64,000 bases of DNA, taken from Delphinapterus leucas. Taxonomy: Eukaryota > Chordata > Mammalia > Artiodactyla > Monodontidae. The notes beneath the pieces were generated by a model, which was not told the DNA's origin, made no database searches, and saw only the letters and a program-made list of their open reading frames with translations. The number at the start of each line of letters is the position of its first letter. Positions within the stretch are counted from its first letter, which is position 1. The translations under genes were made by a program, and so were the position numbers. Shown one piece after another: positions 35,433 to 47,560 of this stretch. The stretch covers positions 12,820,122 through 12,884,121 of the forward strand of contig NW_022097993.1 in the NCBI RefSeq assembly GCF_002288925.2. Reading direction: 5' to 3'.

Positions 35433-35838
35433 TGGTTAGTTAAAACATCTCTAAATACAATTCCTTAATCATTTAACACAGACAGAATAGTTTGAACATG
35501 TAAAACGAGCTAAACATTGAATAAAGGTTGAACAGTCTTAGAATTATTATTGAGCCCGTTTCCATCCTTCATCCTCCCTCTAAGTAAAAGTTAATTTACT
35601 CCTCACTGTTTAAGTGGTTTCAAGAAGTTCCTCCTCATTCTAACTCATTTCAATTCACTGCACGAGCCTGTGTTCACCATATCATTCCACTGATGAATTT
35701 TTATACTCTAGTTATTCCCTTTTCCAGGCCTGTTTTCTGGACTGAAGTATATGACTCCTTAAAATGATTCTCACTCACACCCCTTGCCTCACATTTTCCT
35801 GATCAAATCATTTGTCCAATGGAATTTCTCCATAACAC

Positions 35839-36029
35839 ATTCTTTTTTTTTTTTTTGCAGTACGCGGGCCTCTCACTGCTGTGGCCTCTCCCGTTGTGGA
35901 GCACAGGCTCCAGACGTGCTGGCTCAGCGGCCATGGCTCACAGGCCCAACCGCTCCGCGGCATGTGGGATCTTCCCGGACCACCTGCATCGGCAGGCGGA
36001 CTCCCAACCACTGCGCCACCAGGGAAGCC
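35839..36029 (-). mobile_element. CHR-2 SINE, short form with a head deletion
   Basis: A T-tract leads into GCAGTACGCGGGCCTCTCAC. A 9-bp duplication (CCATAACAC) lies at 35830-35838 and 36030-36038. About 20 bp are missing between CTTCCCGGACC and ACCTGCATCGG. This removes the B-box region, so the copy has lost its internal pol III promoter. Confidence 0.93.
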
Positions 36030-36038
36030 CCATAACAC

Positions 36039-38654
36039 GATCTTGAGACGTACTAATGAAGTTTATGTAACATGGCAGAAACACACTATGTTTTATTAAT
36101 TCACAAAATCATAAGAAAAATATAAGTAAATTTTATATCCTCATTAAATATGGCTAGTGATGTGAAGACCTCTCTAATCAATAAAAGTCCATCAAATTCT
36201 CATAAAAAGAAAGGCTGCTTCCAGCCCTTTCTTGGTACAAGAGCTGTCTTGGACCCGAGTGACTTCCAAGCAGAATCACGTTTCCCTAGAAGCATTACCT
36301 TGAACTCGTCTACACTAAAACTCATTTTTATCTTACCCATTCAGGAAGACTTTCTATAGAATACTTTTTATTTTCATCATTTTGAACACCTAAGACATTT
36401 GTAGACCAGAATTTGTTATGATTTGACATTCTAAAATCTATCATTTTTAATGCCCAGGCTTTCATTTGAATTGGAGAAATTAACATCTGTAACTGGAGCT
36501 CTAAATTTGGAATTATTATAAAATACAGAGAATTATGTTTAGATCTATTGTTATATGGACCTTCTTAAGAGCTATGCATACGTAACATTTAAAACTGTTG
36601 ATATAACAGAAATAAAAATTTCCCTTAATGATGGTCCTTTATTGAAAGGTGGTTCAGGCAAATTGAAGCAATTTACTGACAAATATGTTATAAAATATAG
36701 TGGCACTTTTTGAAAAAGAAAGTCCTTTTTCAAACAAAACATTCTTGAGTAGAACTTGAAAACTGCTGAATATCCCACGTAGAGAGATAAGCACCTAAGT
36801 GAGAAGTGAAGAAAACCTGTCACCAGGTCTTTTCATGGAAATAAAGAACATGAGAAAATTAATCCTACAATAAAGAAAAATCTTTGAATCTTAAGTTTAC
36901 AGGCTCAGAGAAAGTAAATCACTTCCAAAAGTCAGAGCTTATCTCTAGGAAACAGGAGGGTAAATTATTTTGCTTAGATGCAGACTCTTCACAAACCTCC
37001 CAAATACTTCAGCAGACTTCCCAGCAGAAGAGTTAAAAGCAGTAATGAGCTTGAAAACGTTTAACAACTGGTTCTCCTGGGATGTGAGGAAGGAGGAAGC
37101 TCTGAGTTGCAGTGTCTGCCAATTTCTGTGGTAGAAGTACTCCTAGTGGGCAATTTCAAGCCGCCAATGTGAGGTCACTGAATGTGGAGTGAGGAAGGAA
37201 TGCCAGCTCTGTGAGCCTGTCTGAGTTGTCTCTACGACACCTCTAGAAAAGAAACCAAAATGAAGCTGTGATACAAAGTTTAGCATGTCCAAATAAATAT
37301 AGAAAACAGAGTCTGTATTACAAGACCAGTAAAACGTGGGTCCACAACTTTAGGAGGTGTTTAATATCTCCAGGGTTCTTTCATGAGTAGGGACATACTA
37401 AGTTGCTCAAGCAGTTGATCAAGTAGGATAATAATACTTCAAATCAACTAAACTACATTGTACTTACACATACAGTCCATATGAATATATTTATGTACAT
37501 GAGTATACATAAATATATTCATACAAAGCGAGCAATGAAAATTTACCCTGCAGTTTAATGGAGGCAGATGAATACATCAACTCCAGGTGTTCCCAAGGCA
37601 TTTTTATGGAAGAATGGTGGTGCAGTCACTGGAAAAAACACAGTATTTTCACCTTTACCCTGACTGCATGTACATTTTAAATTGAAACACCCTCAAAACA
37701 ATTTTTCAACATGCCAATTATATTGTGGTACACAGAACATTCCATCCTGCTGTGTTTTGCTACCTGATCAGCGTTTTTCATCATTATTTTCCAGACTGCC
37801 TACCAGGTAAAATAAATCCATGAACCTAAGTGTGGTTTGTGCACACCTGTGCATCACCATCCCACTACCACCATATGGTGATAAAACTTGTGTAAACACT
37901 GACAATAGTGTCACATGACTTGAACAGAATGAAAAATACCATGTGTGCAATAACCTTTAGACGAAAAGCTCTTTCCATAACTGAAAATCGACTTATTGTT
38001 TTGGATATGTCCTCTCACATCTTCTTATCTTTGGAAATTAAAAAAAGAGTTGCCTAGACTACACTGATGAATGCTCAAAATGTTTTGAAAATAATGTACG
38101 ATTAACGATATTTTTTCAAATTCAAAAGACTATTTCAGAAATCACAGCCTTAGGTCCAGATTAAAACCACCAAGGCACCAAATATTTTAAAGAAGTTGCC
38201 AAACAACTGTCTACAGTATATAGGTAAGAACATAGGTACAAAGTGTTTAGACTGTATGTAACCAAAGAATACTTTTTAAAACATCTGTTAGCAAGTATTT
38301 ACTGCCCTTCTAATGAACAGAAATTACTCCATAATGCTCCTTCCATGTAAAATGTTATTTATACTTTAAATGCATATATAAAAAATAATATAAGTGTTTT
38401 AACTTATTAAATAGATATAGATGAATTATCTTGGGATAAGAGATATTAAATTCAACTTTCTAGGTGTAAAAGTAAAATTTTCACTTGGATTTAAGATACA
38501 CATGTGAACACCTGAAAGGAAAGCAGTTGCCCTTTGTTAGCCTTGGAGTGTTCCAACTAAAGAGACGATACCTGATGGGAGGTTACAGCACAGGGGTCAA
38601 AAGAAGACAATCTGTTAACAAGAAGGGGGCAATGGAAGACCCACAACGGGTCAC
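36039..38654. other. Unassigned DNA
   Basis: No gene, RNA gene or clear repeat was recognised in this AT-rich stretch. Confidence 0.4.
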
Positions 38655-38668
38655 AAAAGTAGAAGTTA

Positions 38669-38984
38669 GGGGACTTCCCTGGTGGCGCAGTGGTTAAGAA
38701 TCTGCCTGCCAATGCAGGGGACACGGGTTCAAGCCCTGGTCTGGGAAGATCCCACATGCTGTGGAGTCACTAAGTCCGTGTACCACAACTACTGAGCCTG
38801 AGCTCTAGAGCCCACGAGCCACAACTACTGAAGCCCACGTGCTCTAGGGCCCGTGCTCCACAACCATGAGAAGCCCGCGCACCGCAACGAAGAGTAGCCC
38901 CCGCTCGCCGCAACTAGAGAAAGCCCGTGTGCAGCAATGAATACCCAAACCAGCCAAAAATAAATAAATTTATTTATTTAAAAA
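38669..38984 (+). mobile_element. CHR-2 SINE, long form
   Basis: It starts GGGGACTTCCCTGGTGGCGC, has undeleted tail modules (GAGTAGCCCCCGCTCGCCGC) and ends AAATAAATTTATTTATT then A. A perfect 14-bp duplication (AAAAGTAGAAGTTA) lies at 38655-38668 and 38985-38998. Confidence 0.95.
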
Positions 38985-38998
38985 AAAAGTAGAAGTTA

Positions 38999-40495
38999 AG
39001 TTGGCAAAGCAGATGTTAGGGTAGAATTAAGAAATTTCCATTCAATTCAGAAAACAATGGATGGTCAGAGACAAAGACCCAGCACACACAGAGATGCAGA
39101 GACAGAGCAGTGACACTGGGTGAAATGCCTCCAGTAGTCAATCTGGGAATGATTTTGTTATCATATAAATTACGCCTCAGAGTTAAAACATAACTCCAGG
39201 GTACAGTGGAAAGGGAACTGGAATCTTCCAGGTATGAGTGCACGGAGCGTTTGCAGTGGGAGCAGGTAGTCAAATGGCGGGGGCTCTGGTTTTATGACTC
39301 AGAACAACATTCTCTGAATGAGTGCTCACAAAAATTGAAAATTGTGTTAAAGTGCCTAATCCATTTACCTCTGAGCCTTTTCGTTTCCATCGAGGTGTCA
39401 TTTTGTTATTGTTGTTCACACCATATGTTTTCCCTAATTAGACCATAAAGCTGAATTTGATTTGAAAGAAAGGGCTGAGAAGTACAAAATATCTGCTGAG
39501 TCAAAATATAACCTTCAGCTATTTGGGGTACAAGGTAGCCTTAATAATCCAAAAACAAAAACAAACAAACAAAAACGATTTTCTGCCAGTGTTTGAGGTG
39601 TTTATGCCCATATAATAAACTAACCAAAATCTGTAAGTCCCAAAACAAATTTATAAAAGAATTCTTTCATCCTTCAGCAAAACCATCAGTATTCAATAAG
39701 ATTTATTTTAAAAACATCAAAACTTTGAACCCTGAAAATTAAAGCTGGCAAGCTGCTTCCAAGGAAGAAAGGGGTGCTCTTAACTGTTATAGAGGGATTC
39801 AAAATAACAGTGATAAAAGTTGAGAATGACTATTATCCAAGTAGATAGGAAAGAGCAAAATCCATTCAACTGGTCTAAACATCCAAAGTCATAATTTACT
39901 GAACTTCTTTTTCATGCTTTTCTCTGTTTTTCCTTGTCTGTCCAGGGTGTCCTTTTCCCCTAATACTTCCTCCTATATTTCTACCTCTTTGTCTCCTTCC
40001 ATCCTCCTTTTCACAACATTCCTTTCCATACCCTCTCATTTTTACCCCTACATTCTTTATCCTCCTGATTTCTGAGACACGCAGGGTACTAGTGTAAGAA
40101 TAGAGATACCTAGTGATTTTGACCAGGTAAAGAATAAAATATGCTAGAGGCAAAAATTCACATTTGGCATTCTAGTGTTAGAGGCAAAACTATTAAAATG
40201 CAAAAAATAGGAGTTTAAAATGAATTTTAAATAGTAGCTATTGAAATACCTGTAGTGAAGGTCAAGACCAAAATCATTAACGTAGCTGTGCCCTTGAAAC
40301 CCAGCAGGACCCTGGGAGGCCTTGACAGTGACAAATCTTTGAGTCACCGCTATGCAGAAACCGAGACCCTCACCCAGGTGGAGGATGGTGATTACATGCT
40401 GACCACAGGCACGTAGACCCCAGACTGACTGTAACCAGAAGGTTGATGACTAAGATTCCAGAAACAACATCACCCTGTTACCTCACCACCAACCA
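38999..40495. other. Unassigned DNA
   Basis: No gene is supported. Positions 39900-40080 are C/T-rich, producing an 85-codon basic open frame on the - strand that looks like low-complexity noise. Confidence 0.4.
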
Positions 40496-40795
40496 ACCAA
40501 CTTATTGTTACCAAAGGGGATAGGGATAGTGGCCAGGGGTGAGGGGGATAAATTAAGAGTCTGGGATAAATTAACAGATACACACTACTATATATAAAAT
40601 AGGTAAACAACAAGGACCTACTGTATAGCACAGGGAACTATACTCAATATCTTGTAATAACCTATAATGAAAAAGAATCTAGAAAAGAATATATATTATA
40701 TATATATATATGTATACATAACTGAATCATTTGTACACTTAAAACTAACACATTGTAAGTTAACTATAATTTAGTTTAAAAAAATGTTTTTAAAT
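40496..40795 (+). mobile_element. L1 3' end
   Basis: CTTATTGTTACCAAAGGGGA, CCTACTGTATAGCACAGGGA and AACTGAATCATTTGTACACT follow the artiodactyl L1 3' region on the + strand, ending in an A-rich tail. A TA-rich run (40690-40715) has expanded inside it. No clear duplication. Confidence 0.85.
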
Positions 40796-41060
40796 AAAGT
40801 CCATGAGCTGCAACTCTCATCCCAAATCTTGCCTTTAAAAACCCTTCCCTGAAAGCCATTGGAGAGTTCAGGTCTTTTGAGCACTGGCTGCCCCTTCTCC
40901 TTGCTTGGCACCTGCAATAAATGCTGGACTTTCCTTCACCACAATGCAGTGCCAGTAGATGGGCTTTACTGCACTGCGGGTGAGCATACCCAAGTCCAGT
41001 TCAGTAACACTCTTTGCCCTCTCGGTTATAGTCACCAGAAATTGCTGCCTCTTTATTTAT

Positions 41061-41397
41061 TTTATTTATTTATTTTTGGCTGCATTAGATCTTTGTTGCT
41101 GCGTGCGGGCTTTCTCTAGTTGAGGCTAGCGGGGGCTGCTCTTCATTGCAGTACACAGGCTTCTCATTGCAGTGGCTTCTCTTGTTGCTGAGCACAGGCT
41201 CCAGGCATGCAGGCTTCAGTAGTTGTGGCATGTGGGCTCAGTAGTTATGGCTCACAGGCTCTAGAGCACAGGCTCAGTAGTTGTGGCGCATGGGCTTAGT
41301 TGCTCCATGGCATGTGGGGTCTTCCCGGACCAGGGCTCGTACCCGTGTCCCCTGCATTGGCAGGTGGATTCCCAACCACTGTGCCACCAGGGAAGCC
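41061..41397 (-). mobile_element. CHR-2 SINE, long form
   Basis: The A/T-rich tail (TTTATTTATTTTTGGCTGC) is on the left and the head ends CCACCAGGGAAGCC on the right. A perfect 16-bp duplication (CTGCCTCTTTATTTAT) lies at 41045-41060 and 41398-41413. Confidence 0.95.
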
Positions 41398-41691
41398 CTG
41401 CCTCTTTATTTATAAAAGGTCTTTTATTTCTGCTGAACTCAGACAATTTGCAAAATAATGATGTTACATACATAAATTAAGCCTCTGCTCGACTTCCATT
41501 CCATAAAAAATTTTAGTGCACTTTGGAAGTCAATAAATATATTAATAATATTTTGGCCTCAGTCATTATTTTTGGAACTTTAATTCATACTTTTCAAAGA
41601 CAGTCAACCCAGAGTTATCTTTTGTTTCCATAGCATAATATTTCAAGACAAGAACAGACAGAATCTTTAAGATATAGTCACACTAAAAGTA

Positions 41692-41926
41692 TGGATAAAT
41701 TGGAAGATTAGCATTGACATACACACACTACCATATATAAAACAGATAACTAATAAGAACCTACTGTATAGCACAGGGAACTCTACTCAATACTCTGTAA
41801 TGGCCTATATGGGAAAAGAATTTTAAAAAGAGCGGATATATGTATATGTATGACTGATTCACTTTGCTGTACAGCAGAAACTAATACCACATTGTAAATC
41901 AACTATACTCCAATAAATAAAAAACT
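41692..41926 (+). mobile_element. L1 3' end
   Basis: GGATAAATTGGAAGATTAGC, CTACTGTATAGCACAGGGAA and TTCACTTTGCTGTACAGCAG match the artiodactyl L1 3' region on the + strand, ending AATAAATAAAAAAC. Confidence 0.9.
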
Positions 41927-41940
41927 ATGCCTTTCCAAAC

Positions 41941-42006
41941 TAATATAACATTGTAAGTCAACTCTACTTCCTTAAAAAAATAAAATAAAGCCAAAACAAA
42001 CAAAAC
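41941..42006 (+). mobile_element. Ultra-short L1 tail insertion
   Basis: About 45 bp of L1 3' terminus (ATTGTAAGTCAACTCTACTT) plus an A-rich tail is flanked by near-identical ATGCCTTTCCAAAC (41927-41940) and ATGCCTTCCCAAC (42007-42019). It lies directly after another L1 tail, so it is a second event. Confidence 0.65.
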
Positions 42007-42019
42007 ATGCCTTCCCAAC

Positions 42020-43825
42020 AAATCATGTTCCCCTAAAAGCCACTCCTTCCAACCCTATCTCATTAAGTAAGATATTTCCACAGTGTTTAGTTTACAAAAA
42101 AATTTTCATGCTAATTAGGTTTAATGTACTAAGGGGCAAGAACCGTGTTTCCCTGGGTGATGTGATGAGTCCCTGTGCAGACATAAGCTGATCAGTGGCC
42201 ATGGGTGTGAATTAATCAGAGTGGCTGCAGAGAATGAAAGCAGCAGTGGGCCAGCGAGCAGTCTGGACAGGACAGGCTAACAGCTGACCCAGCAGCCAGG
42301 TCAGCCTCATTCTCCTGGAGCTAAAATCTCATTGGCTTTGCTGAGCAGGCTGAGCCCCAAATAAAAACCAGAGGCTGGCAGGGGGCATCCCTGCAGAAAG
42401 TCAAGGGGCAGCTGTGGGGAATATTAGAAAGCACACTTAGTTCCTATTTCAATTTGAATTAAGCCTTCAGAGGGTTTGCATTTCCATGATTCTCATTATT
42501 GGCTTATTTTGTAAATTCCGTTTGCTTTCCTATGAACTAACCATAAGAACTCATACAAAACAGAAATCATTTTATGTGCTGTTTATAAAACCTGTATGGT
42601 GAAAGAGGGATTCGAAATTATAAACAGTTCACCAGTCTCCTGGAGGGGAAAGGAGTCCAAGACAAAGAAAATGTTAGAAGAGGTGTAAAAGTGAGAGAGA
42701 GAGAAATGCAAGCAGTTCACAGCCTTGGCAGGAGGAAAGAAATAAGGTCTTAAGCTATGGCTCTGGGATCTAGAAAGATAAAGATAGCATCAGTTGTCCT
42801 CATTCCATAAGGATGAAGAGACCTGGCCTGGGTGGAAAACAAAGGATGTATAAACACAGATGGAGACTCACTGGGGTTAAATTCACAGCAGTCTGAGGGG
42901 TGAGAAGGGAGATTGGTAATTAGGGTAGTTAACTTTCCCACCAAAGTCTTTCATTTATTTCAAGAAATGTAAGGGGAGGAGAAAAGACAAGGGGTCCCAG
43001 AAAGAAAACTACTGTGCGGGGGTGGGGGTGGGGGTTGGGGGTGGGGGGAAGCCCTCAGGGAGATTTAAAACTATCAATGCACACATCTGGGAGTCCAATT
43101 TCCATGAAGACCAACCAGCTTAACCTACAGTAAGGGAATGATGGGAACCCTGGGCAAAGCCATCCCCTAGTTTAAGGCTCTGAAACTAGGGTAGAAGTTG
43201 CAGCTGCCCTCTGATCATTAGTGGCTTCTGCAAAAAAAATGGCCCGCAGCAAGCTCAGTAGAGATGCACCCTCAGGGGCTGGGGTGGTACACCAGCACTG
43301 TTCCCGGACCATCCCCTCAACTTCCTTGCAGCAGCAGGAGAGAAGGTTCTGCCTTAAACTAGAAACATCCTAACAATGGTGTACATGTAGGAAGTGGAAG
43401 CTGGTTCTTCTTTAAACAAAAGCAAAAGTGCCTCTGTCACCGGAAGTCAGATAAACCCAAATAACAGATGGCACTAATCGCTAGAAATGCCACACTCAAT
43501 ACAAAACAAAAACAGGAGCAGAAGACTGAGAACCACCCAGAGTAAAAGTTGCTGCAGAACAGGCTGGACACGGTGAGCCAGGGGGCAAGAAAACAGAAAC
43601 TCATAGCACCAGCTCTGAAGTGATTTAATAACATACAAAAAGAATCAGGGGACGAAAGGGGATTTCAGGGAATGAGGTTTCACTGATTCTGCTGAGACGA
43701 GCACAGGTTCAAGGTTGTATCTGAAACACTTTTGAAAAAAAAACACAGCCCACATCTTTGATTTTACTCTCCTCCCAGCATCCACCCACCAGCCCCTGTA
43801 ACCTCAGGATGATGGAGAAGTTGAC
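42020..43825. other. Unassigned DNA, moderately GC-rich, with a G-run cluster
   Basis: Positions 42160-42420 are GC-richer than the surroundings and contain CCAAATAAAAACC, but I have no evidence for a promoter. The G-run cluster is listed separately. No exon or repeat was recognised. Confidence 0.4.
43018..43048 (+). other. G-quadruplex-forming motif
   Basis: Five runs of five or more G are separated by one or two T (pattern G5-T-G5-T-G5-TT-G5-T-G6). This fits a very stable intramolecular quadruplex on the + strand. No adjacent promoter or gene is recognisable. Confidence 0.85.
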
Positions 43826-43834
43826 AGGATGAAA

Positions 43835-44038
43835 CCTGGAGCCAGACCACCTATGGGGACATCTTCTGTAGGACATCAGGCAAATGACTCCACCACCAGT
43901 GGAGTTTTTGCTTATAAAATATAGATAATAAGAACCTCCATTTTATATGTTTATTGTGAGGATTAAGGGTGATAATCTTTCAAAGCAGTACCAACAGTCC
44001 ATCACCCAGTAAGTGTACAATAAGTGTTAATGTGTCAG
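43835..44038 (+). mobile_element. MIR SINE relic
   Basis: CCTGGAGCCAGACCACCTAT, ACATCAGGCAAATGACTCCA, TATTGTGAGGATTAAGGGTG and CAGTAAGTGTACAATAAGTG follow MIR order across most of its length. Confidence 0.85.
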
Positions 44039-44040
44039 TT

Positions 44041-45534
44041 ATTCTTTTTTTATTATTATTTGTATTTTTATTAATGTAAGATTAAGATAAAAGGAAGAAA
44101 ACAGCAATAAGACTTAAGATAAAAGGAAGACATAAGCAAGGATTAAAATGAGGAGTAGGAAAAACATAGTGTGTTTCAGCTTCTTAGGAACCAGAGAGCA
44201 TAATAATCTACACCAAAAGAAAAACCCACCGACCTGAAGTAGTCCTTCAAGAGAATTCGTACATTTAGGTCAAGTCTATAAACAGAAACTTCCTTTTGCC
44301 TATGTACTGTGACACAAATAACGTATCCCAGTTTAACATTTTAATATAGGAGCTGTGTCCTTGATGAAAATGATATTCCCCACCCTCTAAAAAAATCACA
44401 CTATTTGGAGAAAATAGATGCTTTCTCCTCTTGGCATAGCCTCCCAGTCCACAGGCTCTGCTCCCCCAGCTATAACGCTGAGGCACATTTTAAACACTGA
44501 AAAGTTTCTGAAGCTTGAGAGAGCTAAGAAAAAGCCCCCTGATTCTACTAACAGATTCATTAGTGGAAAAGCATGCACTTAGTATTCAAGTAATGTTATT
44601 CTTATGTAAAATTATTTTCTTAAATCTGATACAGAGTTGCATGGGAGGAAAGCAACGTCATATAATTATTATAATTTTTGCAAAGTTAGATTAATTTAAA
44701 AGAGTGTGATAGAGCTTAATGCACATTTTACCTCTTGTAAAAGGCATTAGAATACAATTACTATGCAGTACTTCACCTCAACTGGAAAAGAAAGAAATCA
44801 ATGTGACCAATGGGAACGTGAGTCACTATTAACAGGCGGACACAGCAGTGAGGCTAATGTATCTGCCTCTCATTTTGGATTTAATTATTGCAATAACATC
44901 TCATTTGCTTTAAGGTATTACAATTATCTCCTGTTTTAAATTGAAAGGTATTTTAGAAAGAATGTGGTCAATGAAGCAAAGGTTCTAAATGTCCAGAGCA
45001 TTGAGTTTTAAAGAAGAACCACCTACATTTTAAAAGAATCCTCACTGAAGGAGTGCCTGGGAAATGCATTTCCTCCCATCCTAGCCCCAGTGTCTGTGGC
45101 CCTGAGTGAGGCAGAAAGTTTTTTTTCTGATTTCAATGCTGTTAAATAAGAAAATCATATTAGGTACAGGTTGATAATAGGCATTGATGTGAATCAAGCT
45201 CTTTAAAAAGAAGCTCACTTTCAGAAGTTCATAAGACACTATTTGCAAGTATGAAACATTTGCTTAATTTTTTGGTCAGATAAAACTATTTTAAAAATGA
45301 AATCAAGTGAAGCTTCAAACCTGATATGTATCAAGAGTCAGCCATTATCTTGTTCTTAATTAGGTATTCCTGAAATAATTCAAAATATTTGTTTAAATAT
45401 TCAGGATAGATGTCAGTGGTTAAGATCTTTTTAAAGGTAGACCTCTTTCATTAGAAGTATCTTTAGTTTTTGTGTCTTAAAAATCTAACAATGTGTGATG
45501 ATCCAAACTTCTGCTATTTTTATGGAATGTATGT
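44041..45534. other. Unassigned AT-rich DNA
   Basis: No gene or clear repeat was recognised. Confidence 0.4.
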
Positions 45535-45539
45535 GTCTG

Positions 45540-46089
45540 TGAACTGAACCCTCCAGAAATCTTGGTGGAGAAATACCCTTTTCTTAGGAAGGGCAGCAGG
45601 CCAGTGCTCTTGAGACAGGCTGGGGCCTGGGACCTGGGACCCTTTGCTGCACCTGGACAAACCTGTCCTCAAGGCACAGATACAAAGAAACCACAAGGGA
45701 CTAAAAATAACTGTGTGCATGCGCAGTTGGAGCAAATTATGGCCAAGAAGATACAGAAAGTACAAAAAAAAAAACAATCATCACTTATGAAGAGCAGGGA
45801 CAAAAACAGAGTGTCGGGAGCAAAAGCAGGGACCTGCACATGCCCCCTGCACTCATCACCACCAAAGGGGTGGGCACGCCTTGACCTGACCCCTGGACAC
45901 ACCCCTACCCTCACGCCATATAATGGAACCAGCTTGCCCCACCTTGGCGAGCCAGCAAGGGAACCTGTTACTTGTTTTCGCTCCTCCCTGCTGCAGCAGG
46001 GGTCCCAGTAAAACCTTGCCTGAATTTCTTGTCTGGGCTCTGATCAATTTCTCTTGATTGGGGAAGGTTGAGAATCCTCGTTGGTATCA
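45540..46089 (+). mobile_element. Candidate solo LTR of an endogenous retrovirus
   Basis: The segment is GC-richer than its surroundings. It contains a TATA-like box (CCATATAATGG near 45917), a downstream region ending CTTGTCTGGGCTCTGATCAA, and terminal TGAACTG and GGTATCA. That is a TG...CA outline, with GTCTG and CTCTG outside as a possible 5-bp duplication with one mismatch. The sequence style is that of class I retroviral LTRs. No gag, pol or env is present. A 149-codon frame across it is an accident of the GC-rich LTR. Boundaries are approximate. Confidence 0.6.
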
Positions 46090-46094
46090 CTCTG

Positions 46095-46472
46095 ATGGCG
46101 GGGGAGGGGTTCAGGTAAGAATAATTAATCTCTTACTGCCCCTACACTGCTAGACTTCCTCCTAAAAATAACTCGCCCAACTTCATTCTTCCATTTACCA
46201 GTTAATGCGATTATAATGATTTGATGAATTTATTTTGAATAAGAACAAAGATTATTTCTCAACAATTTATAAGTGTAATTACTTCATCTCATACTTACAT
46301 GAAATTATATTTTAATCTTTAGCCCATCTGATTGGATTATAGCAATTGAACATGTAAACATGTAAACTAGGAACAACTGACACATGGGTAAAAATAAACC
46401 CATTTTGTCTTTTTTCAGAGTATGATTGTTTATAATAATAAATTGCTTATACTTGAAAACTGTCTCTTCACA

Positions 46473-46511
<39 letters not shown>

Positions 46512-46925
46512 ACACATGCATAAATACACAAATGATCTTACCTCACTTTTAACAGAAAATATTTAACCAAATGAGTTTCTTAAGGTATTTGGATACACAA
46601 TGCAGATGTGGTGTTAGGAAGGAATATATCTACAGAGCACAATTAATCCAAGAAGATGTGATTTAAACGCTATTTCAGCTTTGTTTCAAGGCCAATGTCA
46701 ATATAATCCATCAGATGATCAGTTCAAATAGGCTATACAAAAACAAAAAGAAGACCTTTTTGTCACTGGTAGAGTCATTGTCAACAAAATCCTTTAGTCA
46801 AAAAAAACTTAATTATAATTGAATTACTTATGGGTGGATGTATAATGATATGTATGCATTAAAAATTATTACATATCCAAGGAGTAATACTAATATCGAA
46901 TAAATCTTCATTACATCCCACGACT
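46095..46925. other. Unassigned DNA with a (CA)n microsatellite
   Basis: Only the CA repeat at 46469-46518 is clear. Confidence 0.4.
46469..46518 (+). repeat. (CA)n microsatellite
   Basis: CA units are interrupted by CATA at three places. Confidence 0.96.
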
Positions 46926-46929
46926 TGTT

Positions 46930-47130
46930 CTCACAACTTGTATATCTCATCTTATTCCACAGCAAAAAATACTGTTATCCCCATATACACAGATGTGGAA
47001 ATGAACACACAGAGATATTTAGTAACTTGCTGAAGGTCACAGAGGTAGTAAGTGGCAGAGACAGGATATGAACACCGCCAGCTTGGCTCAGAGCGTGTGC
47101 TCAAACACCGCGGCCACACAAACACACAGA
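46930..47130 (-). mobile_element. MIR SINE relic
   Basis: GTTATCCCCATATACACAGA, then TAGTAACTTGCTGAAGGTCACAG and GTGGCAGAGACAGGATATGA, is the MIR core on the - strand and is quite well preserved. Confidence 0.85.
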
Positions 47131-47424
47131 TGTACATCCGTGCTGTACACACACAGTTCCCTCCTTATTCATAACCAGCTTCACTTTCTCACAGGCTAGG
47201 TAAAGCAAAAGTTTACGTTCACCAAATGAAATTGTTTTTCTGCTCTAATTACGTTGCCGTATCTTTAATTTCTTCAGCCCATTCTTGATATATTTGACTT
47301 AGAAGGTAACTCTCAAATCAGAAGAAAGTTCAAAGGTTAGGAACCTGAGAGATTTAAATTGTGTCTATGCTCAGAACACCAAGAACAAGGAAATTATAGG
47401 GACTGATATATGCTAAGTGACTTA

Positions 47425-47560
47425 CATATTTTTCTTTCTTTCAATCTTGTGACTCTAAATTAGGTCTTACTGTTCACATTTTATTGATGAGAAAATAGCT
47501 TTCAAGGGAATGAACAATTTGTCTAAAGGCACCAGCCAGTGAGCGTATGCGTGATTAGTC
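47425..47560 (-). mobile_element. MIR SINE relic
   Basis: TTCACATTTTATTGATGAGAA, AACAATTTGTCTAAAGGCAC and CAGCCAGTGAGCGTATGCGT match the MIR core on the - strand, diverged. Confidence 0.65.

Noticed and set aside
42160..42420. GC-richer block with CCAAATAAAAACC considered as a promoter
   Set aside because: There is no CpG island, no downstream exon and no positional logic between the motifs.
45562..46011. 149-codon open frame
   Set aside because: It lies within the GC-rich LTR candidate and has no similarity to retroviral or host proteins that I can recognise.
46469..46518. CA-rich array considered as a CRISPR-like or satellite structure
   Set aside because: It is a plain dinucleotide microsatellite without spacers.
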